Shown: piece by piece, positions 44,729-53,512 of the stretch
Numbering within the stretch: position 1 is the stretch's first letter
How the letters are laid out: every line of letters begins with the position of its first letter
Source: Frateuria_A sp035943815
GTDB lineage: Bacteria; Pseudomonadota; Gammaproteobacteria; Xanthomonadales; Rhodanobacteraceae
Direction of reading: 5' to 3'
NCBI RefSeq assembly: GCF_035943815.1
Contig: NZ_DASZBU010000015.1
Coordinates: 62,001-126,000, forward strand
DNA length: 64,000 nucleotides
Program-made: the position numbers and the translations under genes
The notes under the pieces: model-generated
The model's database searches: none
Seen by the model: the letters and a program-made list of their open reading frames with translations, nothing else
Told to the model about the DNA's origin: nothing

Positions 44729-45961
44729 ATGAAGACTTCCTTCCCCCGGCAGGACATCCGCGTGCTGCTGCTCGAAGGCGTCAGCCGCAGCGCCGAGGAA
44801 ACCTTCCGCCAGGCGGGCTACACCCAGATCGAAGCGCATCCGAAGGCGCTTCCCGAGGCCGAGCTCAAGGCGCGCCTGGCCGAGGCGCACATCGTCGGCA
44901 TCCGCTCGCGCACCCAGCTCACGCCGGAGCTGCTGGAGCACGCACGGCGCCTGATCGCGGTGGGCTGCTTCTGCATCGGCACCAACCAGGTGGACCTGGG
45001 CGCCGCGCGGCGGCTGGGCCTGCCGGTGTTCAACGCGCCCTACTCCAACACGCGCAGCGTGGCCGAGCTGGTGGTGGCCGAGGCGATCATGCTGCTGCGC
45101 GGCATCCCGCAGAAGAACATGCAATGCCATCGCGGCGGCTGGTCCAAGTCTGCCGCGGGCAGCTACGAAGCGCGCGGCAAGGTCCTGGGCATCGTCGGCT
45201 ACGGCCACATCGGCACCCAGGTGGGCGTCCTTGCCGAGAGCCTGGGCATGCGGGTGATCTTCCACGACATCGAAGCGAAGCTCGCGCTGGGCAATGCTCA
45301 CACCGCGGCGAGCCTGGACGACCTGCTGCAACGCGCCGACGTGGTCACGCTGCATGTGCCCGATACACCGGCCACGCGCATGATGATCGGCGCCACGCAG
45401 CTTGCCCGCATGCGCGCAGGGTCGCTGCTGGTCAACGCCTCGCGCGGCAGCGTCGTCGACATCGATGCGCTGGCGGCGGCCTTGTTCAAGGGCCACCTGG
45501 CCGGCGCCGCCGTGGACGTCTTCCCGTCCGAGCCCAAGGGCAACGACGATGGCTTCGTCTCGCCGCTGGTCGGCATGGACAACGTGATCCTTACCCCGCA
45601 CATCGGAGGGAGCACGCTGGAAGCGCAGGACAACATCGGCATCGAGGTCGCCAGCAAGCTGGTGCGCTACAGCGACAACGGGTCGACATTGTCGGCGGTG
45701 AACTTCCCGGAGGTGTCGCTGCCCGAACATCCGCGCAGCCGTCGCCTGCTGCACATCCACCGCAACGTGCCGGGCATGCTCTCGCGCATCAACGAGCTGT
45801 TCTCCGCCGGCAACATCAACATCGACGCGCAGTTCCTGCAGACCGATGCGGAGGTGGGCTACGTGGTGATCGACGTGGCCGCCGACGAAGCGCAGGCGCA
45901 GGAGCTGAAGGACCGCATGGCGGCGATTCCGGGAACCCTGCGCAGCCGCGTGCTGTACTGA
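44729..45961 (+). CDS. serA: D-3-phosphoglycerate dehydrogenase
   Basis: The 410-residue protein has the NAD-binding Rossmann motif GIVGYGHIGTQVGVLAE, catalytic Arg in VNASRGSVVD, Glu in DVFPSEP, His in TPHIGGSTLEAQ and a C-terminal ACT domain (from about residue 335) for serine feedback. It commits 3-phosphoglycerate to serine synthesis. ATG 44729 is the family start; ATG 44720 is possible. Divergent from the D2HGDH-like gene. Confidence 0.95.
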   Translation: MKTSFPRQDIRVLLLEGVSRSAEETFRQAGYTQIEAHPKALPEAELKARLAEAHIVGIRSRTQLTPELLEHARRLIAVGCFCIGTNQVDLGAARRLGLPVFNAPYSNTRSVAELVVAEAIMLLRGIPQKNMQCHRGGWSKSAAGSYEARGKVLGIVGYGHIGTQVGVLAESLGMRVIFHDIEAKLALGNAHTAASLDDLLQRADVVTLHVPDTPATRMMIGATQLARMRAGSLLVNASRGSVVDIDALAAALFKGHLAGAAVDVFPSEPKGNDDGFVSPLVGMDNVILTPHIGGSTLEAQDNIGIEVASKLVRYSDNGSTLSAVNFPEVSLPEHPRSRRLLHIHRNVPGMLSRINELFSAGNINIDAQFLQTDAEVGYVVIDVAADEAQAQELKDRMAAIPGTLRSRVLY

Positions 45962-46090
45962 GGCGGTGCGTACCGAGGCGCCGGAATCCCTCGGCAGAGG
46001 CGTTGGGGAGAGGGTTCGGGTCGCCGTAGGCGCCTCGGCCGCCGCAACATTCCGAGCACGGCGTCTACCAACGCGAACCCAGTTCGGAAG

Positions 46091-46117
46091 AAACAAAAAC
46101 GGCGCCGAAGGCGCCGT
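46091..46117 (-). terminator. Terminator of the tRNA-Pro transcript
   Basis: On the minus strand ACGGCGCC-TTC-GGCGCCGT is followed by TTTTGTTT, 16 nt after the tRNA CCA end. It may also stop serA transcripts from the other side. Confidence 0.75.
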
Positions 46118-46132
46118 TTCGTTCTTCCGAAT

Positions 46133-46209
46133 TGGTCGGGGCGGCCGGATTCGAACCGACGACCCTCTGCCCCCCAGGCAGATGCGCTACCAGGCTGCGC
46201 TACGCCCCG
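46133..46209 (-). tRNA. tRNA-Pro (GGG anticodon)
   Basis: The 77-nt sequence folds as a tRNA with acceptor stem CGGGGCG/CGCCCCG, D-arm GCGCAGCCTGGTAGCGC, anticodon loop CTGGGGG (anticodon GGG), T-arm GGTTCGAATCC and encoded CCA. It lies downstream of the merR-like gene, as is common after the pheST-ihfA block. Confidence 0.95.
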
Positions 46210-46314
46210 ACGTAAACGTTGCTTTGCGATCGTCCTGATCGCGAAGATCGAAAAGCGGCCATCCACGGGCCGCACTTTCGACAGAACGCGAATGATAGCA
46301 GACGCGTGGCGGTT

Positions 46315-46671
46315 TCAGCGACGCAGCAGGGTCAGGATTTCTTCCAGTTCCATGCGCACCTGGCGCACGATCTGGTGGGAAATGCTCGATTCCATGCGTG
46401 CCTGCGGGCCTTCCAGCCGCGCGCGGGCGCCGGTGATGGTGAAGCCCTCGTCGTACAGCAGACCGCGGATCTGACGGATCATCAGCACGTCGTGGCGCTG
46501 GTAGTAGCGCCGGTTGCCGCGGCGCTTGACCGGATTGAGCGCGGGGAATTCCTGCTCCCAGTAGCGCAGCACGTGCGGCTTGACGCCACACAGCTCGCTC
46601 ACCTCACCGATGGTGAAGTAGCGCTTCGCCGGGATGGCGGGCAGTTCGGTGTTATTCCCTTGGTCCAGCAT
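46315..46671 (-). CDS. MerR-type regulator downstream of ihfA
   Basis: The 118-residue protein has a MerR winged helix (YFTIGEVSELCGVKPHVLRY, about 18-37) and a short helical tail (VRQVRMELEEILTLLRR). It lacks a metal-binding extension. It overlaps ihfA by 20 bp on the same strand. This gene is conserved in that place in many gammaproteobacteria; its targets are unknown. Confidence 0.9.
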   Translation of the reverse strand: MLDQGNNTELPAIPAKRYFTIGEVSELCGVKPHVLRYWEQEFPALNPVKRRGNRRYYQRHDVLMIRQIRGLLYDEGFTITGARARLEGPQARMESSISHQIVRQVRMELEEILTLLRR

Positions 46672-46951
46672 AGCTCTCGACTCGCACCTTGAGTTTCTGC
46701 CCCGGACGGAACGTCACCACGCGACGGGCGGAAATCGGAATCTCCTCGCCCGTCTTGGGGTTGCGACCCGGTCGCTGGTTCTTCTGACGCAGGTCGAAGT
46801 TGCCGAAACCCGACAGCTTCACCTGCTCGCCCCTTTCCAACGCTTCGCGGACGACCTCGAAATAGGCATCCACGAATTCCTTCGCCTCACGCTTGTTGAG
46901 GCCCACCTCGAGGAAAAGGCGCTCGGCCATCTCCGCCTTGGTCAGCGCCAT
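46652..46951 (-). CDS. ihfA: Integration host factor alpha
   Basis: The 99-residue protein starts MALTKAEMAERLF and has the HU/IHF signature GFGNFDLRQKNQRPGRNPKT with the DNA-intercalating proline. It bends DNA as a heterodimer with IhfB. Its start lies 1 nt after the pheT stop, giving the classic pheS-pheT-ihfA order. Confidence 0.97.
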   Translation of the reverse strand: MALTKAEMAERLFLEVGLNKREAKEFVDAYFEVVREALERGEQVKLSGFGNFDLRQKNQRPGRNPKTGEEIPISARRVVTFRPGQKLKVRVESYAGPRE

Positions 46952-46952
46952 C

Positions 46953-49382
46953 TCAACCTCGCAATTTTGCCTTGCATGTGGACTCCAACGCGGCTACCGC
47001 ATCGCGTACGCAGCGGTCCGCGTCGTCGTCGGTAAGCGTGCGTGAAGCGTCCTGCAAAATCAAGCCCATAGCGAGACTCTTTCGGCCTGCATCGACGCCC
47101 TTGCCGCTGTAGCGGTCGAACAGCCGCAGCTCCTTGAGCACGCTGCCGAGGGTGCCGCGGACGGTCTGCTCGATTTGTGACCAGCGCACCTCTTCAGGCA
47201 GATCGACGGCGATGTCGCGGCGCACCGAAGGGAAACGCGGCACGGGCCGGGCCTTGGGCAGGCGGCGATCCAGCAGCGGTGCCAGCGCCACTTCCAGGAC
47301 GTGCACGTCCGGACCCAGATCCAGCGACCTGGCCAGTTGCGGGTGCAGCGCACCGAGGTACCCCACCGTCTCATCATCTCGCGCGACACGCGCGCCGCGG
47401 CCCGGATGCAGCCAGGTCGGCAGGCCGTCGGCATGCAGCGACCAGCGTTCCGGTTCGCCGCCCCAGGCCAGCAGCGCATCCAGTTCGCCCTTGAGGTCGA
47501 AGAAGTCGAGCGGACGGGTCGGCTCGGCCCACTGTTCGGCATGCGCATCGCCGCAGGCGACGATCGCCAGGCTCGGGGTTTCCACCGGTGCAGTGCCGGC
47601 TTGTCGGACCGTCTGGCCCTGCATGGCCGCTTCTTCGCCGACGGCGCCGCTCTCGAAGACCCGGGCGACCTCGAACAACCGCACGCGCTCCTGCTGACGC
47701 GCGCGGTTGTGGCGCAGCGCCTCGATGAGGCCCGGCAGCAGCGAGGGGCGCATCACGGCCAGATCGGCCGACAGCGGGTTGGCCAACGGCACCAGCTTGT
47801 CGGTCCAGCCCCAGCGCGCGAGCAATCCGGCACTGACGAAGGACAGGTTCACCGCCTCGTAGTAGTCGCGCGCGGCGAGCTGCTCGCGCAGCGCCAGTTC
47901 GCCGATGCGCGCTTCCGGCTCGGGCGCGAGCGAGAGCGCGCCGGCGGGCGTGTGGGTGGGGATGCGGTCGTAGCCGTACACGCGGGCGACCTCCTCGATC
48001 AGGTCCTCCTCACGCTCGATGTCGAAGCGGCTGGTCGGCGCGGTGACCTGCCAGCCCTCGGCGCCGGGCTGCACGGCCATGCCCAGCGCGGTGAAGATGC
48101 GCGTGACTTCCTCGTCCGGCACGCCGAGCCCCAGCACGCGGGCCAGGCGCGCGCGGCGCAGGGCGATCGTGGTTGGCTTCGGCAGGTCGGCCGGGTTCTC
48201 GGCGACCAGCACGGGGCCGGCCTTGCCGCCGGCGATCGAGAGCAGCAGTTCGGTGGCGCGCTCCAGCGCGCGGCGCGGCAGCTCCGGGTCGACGCCGCGC
48301 TCGAATCGGTGCGAGGCGTCGGTATGCAGGCCGAGCTTGCGCGCGCGCCCCATGATCGCGGCCGGCGCGAAGTGCGCGGATTCGAGGAAAATGTTGCCGG
48401 TGGACTCGGTCACGCGCGAATCGAAGCCGCCCATCACGCCGGCCACGGCCAGGGCCTTGCGCTCGTCGGCGATCAGCAGGAAACCGGCGTCGAGCCTGGC
48501 CTCACTGCCGTCGAGCAGCTTCAGCGTCTCGCCCTCGCGCGCATGACGCACCACGATGTCGCCTTCGAGCCTGTCGTTGTCGAAGGCGTGCAGCGGCTGG
48601 CCCAGCTCCAGCATCACGTAGTTGGTGACGTCGACCACCGCGCTGATCGGACGCAGGCCGGCGCGGCGCAGGCGTTCGGACAGCCACAGCGGCGACCGGG
48701 CGGAAGCATCGATACCTTCGATGAGGCGGCCGAGGTAGCGCGGCGAATCCTTGCCGGCTTCCAGGCGGATGCCGCGGCGCGCATCGGTGGTCACCGGCGC
48801 GGGAGCCTGTACCGGCACCAGCACGCGGCTGCCGAACAGCGCGGCCACGTCGTGCGCGAGGCCGACCAGCCCCAGGCAGTCGGGGCGGTTCGGGGTGAGC
48901 TTGAGCTCGATGCTGGCATCGGGCAGACCCAGAAACTGGACCAACGGCTGGCCGACCGGGGCATCGGCCGGGAGCTCCATCAAGCCGGAGGCATCCGCGT
49001 CGATGCCCAGCTCCTTCGCCGAGCACAGCATGCCGGCCGACTCCACACCGCGCAGCCTGGCGGCCTTGATCTGCACGTTGCCCGGCAGCACGGCGCCGAC
49101 CATCGCCAGCGGCGCCTTCAGACCCACCCGCGCGTTGGGTGCGCCGCAGACGATCTGCAGCGGCTCGCCCTGCCCGGCCGCCACCTTGCACACCTGTAGG
49201 CGATCGGCTTCCGGGTGCTTCTCGGCGGCGACGATCTCGCCCACCACCACGCCAGCCAGGCCCTCGCCCAGCACGGTCAGCTCTTCCACTTCCAGCCCGG
49301 CCATGGTCAGCGCATGGGCCAGCTGGGCGCGGTCGGCCTGGATCTCGACCAGCTCGCGCAGCCAGTTTTCGGAGAATTTCAT
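46953..49382 (-). CDS. pheT: Phenylalanyl-tRNA synthetase beta subunit
   Basis: The 809-residue protein shows the tRNA-binding EMAP-like domain at residues 40-150, the B5 domain with PTSRFDIEREEDLIEEVARV, the editing domain and the C-terminal ferredoxin-like anticodon-binding domain (VPRFPSVRRDIAVDLP). Length and order match standard bacterial PheT. It is followed by ihfA with no gap and preceded by pheS (21 bp). Confidence 0.97.
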   Translation of the reverse strand: MKFSENWLRELVEIQADRAQLAHALTMAGLEVEELTVLGEGLAGVVVGEIVAAEKHPEADRLQVCKVAAGQGEPLQIVCGAPNARVGLKAPLAMVGAVLPGNVQIKAARLRGVESAGMLCSAKELGIDADASGLMELPADAPVGQPLVQFLGLPDASIELKLTPNRPDCLGLVGLAHDVAALFGSRVLVPVQAPAPVTTDARRGIRLEAGKDSPRYLGRLIEGIDASARSPLWLSERLRRAGLRPISAVVDVTNYVMLELGQPLHAFDNDRLEGDIVVRHAREGETLKLLDGSEARLDAGFLLIADERKALAVAGVMGGFDSRVTESTGNIFLESAHFAPAAIMGRARKLGLHTDASHRFERGVDPELPRRALERATELLLSIAGGKAGPVLVAENPADLPKPTTIALRRARLARVLGLGVPDEEVTRIFTALGMAVQPGAEGWQVTAPTSRFDIEREEDLIEEVARVYGYDRIPTHTPAGALSLAPEPEARIGELALREQLAARDYYEAVNLSFVSAGLLARWGWTDKLVPLANPLSADLAVMRPSLLPGLIEALRHNRARQQERVRLFEVARVFESGAVGEEAAMQGQTVRQAGTAPVETPSLAIVACGDAHAEQWAEPTRPLDFFDLKGELDALLAWGGEPERWSLHADGLPTWLHPGRGARVARDDETVGYLGALHPQLARSLDLGPDVHVLEVALAPLLDRRLPKARPVPRFPSVRRDIAVDLPEEVRWSQIEQTVRGTLGSVLKELRLFDRYSGKGVDAGRKSLAMGLILQDASRTLTDDDADRCVRDAVAALESTCKAKLRG

Positions 49383-49403
49383 GGGTATCGATTCCTTGCC
49401 GGC

Positions 49404-50399
49404 TTACGCGAACTGCTTGAGGAAGCGCAGGTCGTTCTCGAAGAACGCGCGCAGGTCCGAGACGCCGTAGCGCAGCATGGCGAAGCGCTCCACGCCCAGG
49501 CCGAAGGCGAAGCCGGTGTAGCGCTCCGGGTCGATGCCGCAGTTGGCCAGCACGTTCGGGTGGACCATGCCGCAGCCGAGCACCTCCAGCCAGCGGCTCT
49601 GGCCGTCGTCCGTCTCCCAGCGGATGTCCACCTCGGCCGAAGGTTCGGTGAAGGGGAAGTAGCTGGGACGGAAACGCATCTCGAAATCGCGCTCGAAGAA
49701 CGCGCGCACGAACTCGGCCAGCGTGCCCTTGAGGTCGGCGAAGCTGGAGGTCTCGTCGACCAGCAGGCCCTCGATCTGGTGGAACATCGGCGAGTGGGTC
49801 TGGTCCGAATCGCTGCGGTAGACCTTGCCGGGCGCGATGATGCGGATCGGCGGTTGACGGCCCTGCATCGAGCGGATCTGCACCGGCGAGGTATGCGTGC
49901 GCAAGAGGCGCCCGTCGCCGAAGTAGAAGGTGTCGTGCATGGCGCGCGCCGGATGGTGCGGCGGGAAGTTCAGCGCCTCGAAGTTGTGCCAGTCGTCCTC
50001 GATCTCCGGCCCTTCGGCGCGTTGGTAGCCCAGGCGGGCGAAGATCGCCGCGATGCGCTCGAGCGCGCGGGTGATCGGGTGGATGCCGCCACGCTGGCCG
50101 TCGCGACCCGGCAGCGTGATGTCGAGCTTTTCGGAGGCCAGGCGGCGGTCGAGCTCGGCCTGCTCCAGCGTCTGCTTGCGAGCGGCGAGCGCATCGGCCA
50201 GGCGGTCCTTGACCCGGTTGACCTCGGCGCCGCGGGCCTTGCGCTCGTCGGGGGCGAGGGTGCCCAGCGACTTCAGCGCGGCGGTGACGATGCCGCTCTT
50301 GCCGAGCAGACCCACGCGCAGGGTTTCGAGCGCGTCCAGCGAGGCGGCGTTTTCGATGTCGGCCAAGGCCTGGCTTGCGCGACTATCCAGATCGTCCAT
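49404..50399 (-). CDS. pheS: Phenylalanyl-tRNA synthetase alpha subunit
   Basis: The 331-residue protein has an N-terminal coiled coil (1-90) and a class II core with motif 2 FRPSYFPFTEPSAEVDI and motif 3 GLGVERFAMLRYG. It forms the (alpha-beta)2 enzyme with PheT. The 285-bp space upstream to rplT contains a terminator and C/T-rich palindromes, so pheST probably has its own promoter. Confidence 0.97.
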   Translation of the reverse strand: MDDLDSRASQALADIENAASLDALETLRVGLLGKSGIVTAALKSLGTLAPDERKARGAEVNRVKDRLADALAARKQTLEQAELDRRLASEKLDITLPGRDGQRGGIHPITRALERIAAIFARLGYQRAEGPEIEDDWHNFEALNFPPHHPARAMHDTFYFGDGRLLRTHTSPVQIRSMQGRQPPIRIIAPGKVYRSDSDQTHSPMFHQIEGLLVDETSSFADLKGTLAEFVRAFFERDFEMRFRPSYFPFTEPSAEVDIRWETDDGQSRWLEVLGCGMVHPNVLANCGIDPERYTGFAFGLGVERFAMLRYGVSDLRAFFENDLRFLKQFA

Positions 50400-50427
50400 C
50401 GGTGCGGTTTCCGCTTTTGGCTTCTAG

Positions 50428-50588
50428 CTCCCTCTCCCCACCTTTGATCAGAGATTGGGAGAGAGGCTGCGTGAGGGGTCGCTCTTGCGTTGTGGTCTGT
50501 GCGAAGCGTGCTTCGATCGAGGTCCGAGGCAAGCTTTGCCCCTCACCCCGATCCTCTCCCCGTTACTTATCAGGGATGGGAGAAGAGA
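50428..50588. repeat. C/T-rich palindromic repeats
   Basis: Two fold-back units, TCCCTCTCCCC with TTGGGAGAGAGG (50428-50470) and CCCCTCACCCCGATCCTCTCC with GGGATGGGAGAAGAG (50539-50588), lie between rplT and pheS. They are like the repeats at 14.2 and 22.4 kb. Confidence 0.6.
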
Positions 50589-50617
50589 AAGCCACCGCAA
50601 AAAAGCGACGTCGTTAA

Positions 50618-50652
50618 ATAAAAACGGGGAGAAGGCGTTGGCCTTCTCCCCG
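50618..50652 (-). terminator. Terminator after rpmI-rplT
   Basis: On the minus strand CGGGGAGAAGGC-CAAC-GCCTTCTCCCCG is followed by TTTTTATTT, 33 nt after the rplT stop. Confidence 0.9.
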
Positions 50653-50684
50653 CTTGATTTACAGCATACCGTCGGTGACGACGA

Positions 50685-51044
50685 TCAAGCGGCCAGGCTG
50701 GCCTTCGCCTTTTCCGCGATGGCGCCAAACGCCTTGATGTCGTGCACGGCGATGTCCGCCAGCACCTTGCGGTCGATCGTGATGCCGGCCTTGTTGAGGC
50801 CATTGATCAGGCGGCTGTAGGACAGGCCGAACTGGCGTGCGGCGGCATTGATGCGCACGATCCACAGCGCGCGGAACTGGCGCTTGCGCTGCTTGCGGCC
50901 GATATAGGCGTACTGGCCGGCCTTGATGACGGCCTGGTTCGCTACGCGGAAGACCTTGCGGCGGGCGTTGTAGTAGCCCTTCGCGCGGCCGATGATCTTC
51001 TTGTGACGACGACGGGCGGTGACGCCACGCTTTACACGAGCCAT
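50685..51044 (-). CDS. rplT: Ribosomal protein L20
   Basis: The 119-residue protein starts MARVKRGVTARRRHKKIIGRA and is full length. GGAGAA precedes the ATG. It follows rpmI by 15 bp. L20 binds 23S rRNA and in many bacteria represses its own operon. Confidence 0.98.
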   Translation of the reverse strand: MARVKRGVTARRRHKKIIGRAKGYYNARRKVFRVANQAVIKAGQYAYIGRKQRKRQFRALWIVRINAAARQFGLSYSRLINGLNKAGITIDRKVLADIAVHDIKAFGAIAEKAKASLAA

Positions 51045-51059
51045 GGTGTTCTCCTCCCC

Positions 51060-51257
51060 TTAGACGTACGGCAACATGCGAGCCACACCCTTGGTGTCGC
51101 ACGCCTTGACGTGGTTGGTGGCGCGCAAGTTGCGCTTACGCTTGGTCGACTTCTTGGTCAGGATGTGCGACTTGAAGGCGTGACCGGCCTTGAACTTGCC
51201 CGACGCGGTCTTGCGAAAACGCTTCGCAGCCGCCCGGTTGGTCTTGATCTTGGGCAT
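51060..51257 (-). CDS. rpmI: Ribosomal protein L35
   Basis: The 65-residue protein starts MPKIKTNRAAAKRFRKTASG. ATG 51257 has GGAG 7 nt upstream; the longer frame to 51344 is not the gene. The usual upstream neighbour infC is absent: the gene upstream is divergent liuE. Confidence 0.97.
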   Translation of the reverse strand: MPKIKTNRAAAKRFRKTASGKFKAGHAFKSHILTKKSTKRKRNLRATNHVKACDTKGVARMLPYV

Positions 51258-51351
51258 GGGAATGCTCCTGGGTGGGCTTGAGTGCCCGGTTTCTGACTGA
51301 TTCGGCGGTGGTCCCGGAGGCCACGCTTTCCGTCCTGCCGACATCGGTTCA

Positions 51352-51385
51352 CGACCCGTCCGTATGGGTCGAACCGGCGATTATA
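51352..51385 (-). promoter_or_regulatory. rpmI promoter and leader hairpin
   Basis: TATAAT (minus strand, plus coordinates 51380-51385) lies about 120 nt upstream of rpmI. Just downstream the leader can form the hairpin CGACCC-ATACGGAC-GGGTCG at 51352-51371. The -35 is weak (TGGCTT, 17-nt spacing). The hairpin could be the site of L20 control. Confidence 0.5.
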
Positions 51386-51479
51386 CGGAGGAGCCCGGGC
51401 CAAAGCCAGCCTGCCGGGTGCCGGTCCTGGCGCGGCGGCCGACCGGCTAAAGTGGACCGTCCCCGCACCCGGAGCCGCC

Positions 51480-52382
51480 ATGACCGCGCCAGCCGATACC
51501 GTCCGCATCGTCGAAGTCGGCGCCCGCGACGGCCTGCAGAACGAAAAGACGCTGCTGCCGGCCGAGGTGAAGATCGCCCTGATCGACCGGCTTTCCTCCA
51601 CCGGCCTCACCACCATCGAGGTGACCAGCTTCGTCAGCCCCAAGTGGGTGCCGCAGATGGCCGACGCGGCCGAGGTGTTCGCCGGCATCCGCAAGCTGCC
51701 TGGCGTGCGCTATCCGGTGCTGGTGCCCAACCTGCAGGGCTACGAACGCGCGCGGGCGGTGGGCGCCCGCGAAATCGCCGTGTTCACGGCCGCGAGCGAG
51801 GCCTTCAACCGCAAGAACGTCAACGCGTCCATCGACGAGTCGATCGAGCGCTTCGCGCCAGTGATCGAGCGCGCCCGTGCCGACGGCGTGGCGGTGCGCG
51901 GCTATGTTTCCACCGTGCTCGGCTGCCCCTACCAGGGCGAGGTGCCGGTCGCCGACGTGGTGCGCGTGGCGCAGCGGCTGCATGCGCTGGGCTGCTACGA
52001 GATCTCGTTGGGCGACACCATCGGCGTCGGCACGCCGGCCAAGGCGCGCGCGATGCTGCGGGCAGTGGCGCAAGCGGTACCCATGAGCGCGCTGGCGGTG
52101 CATTTCCACGACACCTACGGCCAGGCCCTGGCGAACATCCTGGCCTGCCTGGAGGAAGGCGTGCGCGTGGTCGACAGCGCCGTGTCCGGCACGGGCGGCT
52201 GCCCCTATGCCAAGGGCGCCACCGGCAACGTGGCCAGCGAGGACGTGGTCTACATGCTGCACGGCATGGGCCTGCACACCGGTGTCGACCTGGACCTGCT
52301 GGTCGCCACCGGCGCCTGGCTCGCCGCGCAGCTGCACAAGGACACCGCCAGCCGCGTCACGCGCGCACGCACGGCCGCCTGA
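51480..52382 (+). CDS. liuE: Hydroxymethylglutaryl-CoA lyase
   Basis: The 300-residue TIM-barrel protein has VEVGARDGLQNEK (metal and catalytic Arg/Asp), HFHDTYGQAL (metal His) and GTGGCPYAKGATGN with the catalytic cysteine. It splits HMG-CoA into acetoacetate and acetyl-CoA, the last liu step. The ATG follows GGAGCCGCC. It is alone, 17 kb from liuC. Confidence 0.95.
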   Translation: MTAPADTVRIVEVGARDGLQNEKTLLPAEVKIALIDRLSSTGLTTIEVTSFVSPKWVPQMADAAEVFAGIRKLPGVRYPVLVPNLQGYERARAVGAREIAVFTAASEAFNRKNVNASIDESIERFAPVIERARADGVAVRGYVSTVLGCPYQGEVPVADVVRVAQRLHALGCYEISLGDTIGVGTPAKARAMLRAVAQAVPMSALAVHFHDTYGQALANILACLEEGVRVVDSAVSGTGGCPYAKGATGNVASEDVVYMLHGMGLHTGVDLDLLVATGAWLAAQLHKDTASRVTRARTAA

Positions 52383-52419
52383 TACGCCGAAGTCGGATTT
52401 CCCATACCCCTACACCCTC

Positions 52420-52908
52420 ATGACAACGAACTTCCTAATCCGCCCGATCGAACCTGCCGACGACGCCGCGGTGGCGTCGATCATCCGCACCGTGATGCCC
52501 GAGTTCGGCGCCGACGGCCCCGGCTTCGCCATCCACGACACGGAAGTCGACCACATGGCCGGGGCCTACGCGCGGCCCGGGTGCGCCTACTTCGTGGTCG
52601 AGCGCGACGGCGCGGTCATCGGCGGCGCCGGCGTGGCGCCGCTGGAGGGCGGCGAGCCGGACGTGTGCGAGCTGCGCAAGATGTACTTCCTGCCGCAGGC
52701 GCGCGGCATCGGCGCGGGCACCGCGATGATGCAGCGCTGCCTGGACGCGGCGCGCACGCTGGGATACCGGCGCTGCTACCTGGAAACCCTCACCGGCATG
52801 GACGCGGCACAGGCGCTGTACCGCCGCAGCGGCTTCGCGCCGATCTGCGCGGCGATGGGCGGCACCGGCCACCACGGCTGCGACCGCTATTACCTGCGTC
52901 AGCTCTGA
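52420..52908 (+). CDS. GNAT-family N-acetyltransferase
   Basis: The 162-residue protein has the GNAT fold with the acetyl-CoA loop ARGIGAGTAMMQ and an ELRKMYFLPQ strand. The gene lies 37 bp after liuE with no strong ribosome site. Substrate unknown. Confidence 0.85.
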   Translation: MTTNFLIRPIEPADDAAVASIIRTVMPEFGADGPGFAIHDTEVDHMAGAYARPGCAYFVVERDGAVIGGAGVAPLEGGEPDVCELRKMYFLPQARGIGAGTAMMQRCLDAARTLGYRRCYLETLTGMDAAQALYRRSGFAPICAAMGGTGHHGCDRYYLRQL

Positions 52909-52910
52909 GG

Positions 52911-53492
52911 ATGGACGGCCTGATCCGCATCGCCCGCCCTGACGACGCCGCCGCGGTGCATGCGATCTATGCCCCGTCGGTCACCCATGGCGCGGCGACC
53001 TTCGAGACCGTCCTGCCCGGCGTGACCGCGATGCGCGAGCGCATTGTCGCCCGGCTGGCCCACTATCCCTGGCTGGTGTGGGAAAGCGACGGCGAGGTAT
53101 TGGCCTACGCGTACGCCAGCCGCTTCCGCGAACGCGCCGCCTACGACTGGATCGCCGAGACCTCGATCTACGTGCGCGAGGATGCCGGCCGCAGGGGTAT
53201 CGCCCGGCGCCTGTACGGCGTGCTGCTGGAAACGATGCGCCTGCAGGGCATCAACCAGGCGGTCGGCGTGATCACCCTGCCCGGCGAAGCCAGCGTGCGG
53301 CTGCACGAGACCATGGGCTTTGCGCCCGCCGGCGTGTGGCGGCAGAGCGGCTACAAGCTCGGCCGCTGGTGGGACGTGGGGGTGTGGCAGAAGACCTTGC
53401 AGACGCCGCCGGAACACCCGGCCCCGGTGACGCCGTTCGAGCTGCTTCACGATGCCGGGGAATTGAAGCGGCTGCTCGCCGGCGAGGCATAG
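52911..53492 (+). CDS. Pat-like N-acetyltransferase
   Basis: The 193-residue protein resembles phosphinothricin acetyltransferase-type GNATs: AYDWIAETSIYV, the acetyl-CoA loop GRRGIARRLYGVLLE and HETMGFAPAGVWRQSGYKLGRW. Its ATG follows the preceding stop by two bases, so the two acetyltransferase genes are coupled. Pat relatives acetylate methionine sulfoximine or similar amino acids. The longer frame from 52581 is a shadow. Confidence 0.85.
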   Translation: MDGLIRIARPDDAAAVHAIYAPSVTHGAATFETVLPGVTAMRERIVARLAHYPWLVWESDGEVLAYAYASRFRERAAYDWIAETSIYVREDAGRRGIARRLYGVLLETMRLQGINQAVGVITLPGEASVRLHETMGFAPAGVWRQSGYKLGRWWDVGVWQKTLQTPPEHPAPVTPFELLHDAGELKRLLAGEA

Positions 53493-53512
53493 GTAGGGGG
53501 GCCTCGACCGCC

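Noticed and set aside
47301..49199. 632-residue plus-strand frame
   Set aside because: Antisense to pheT.
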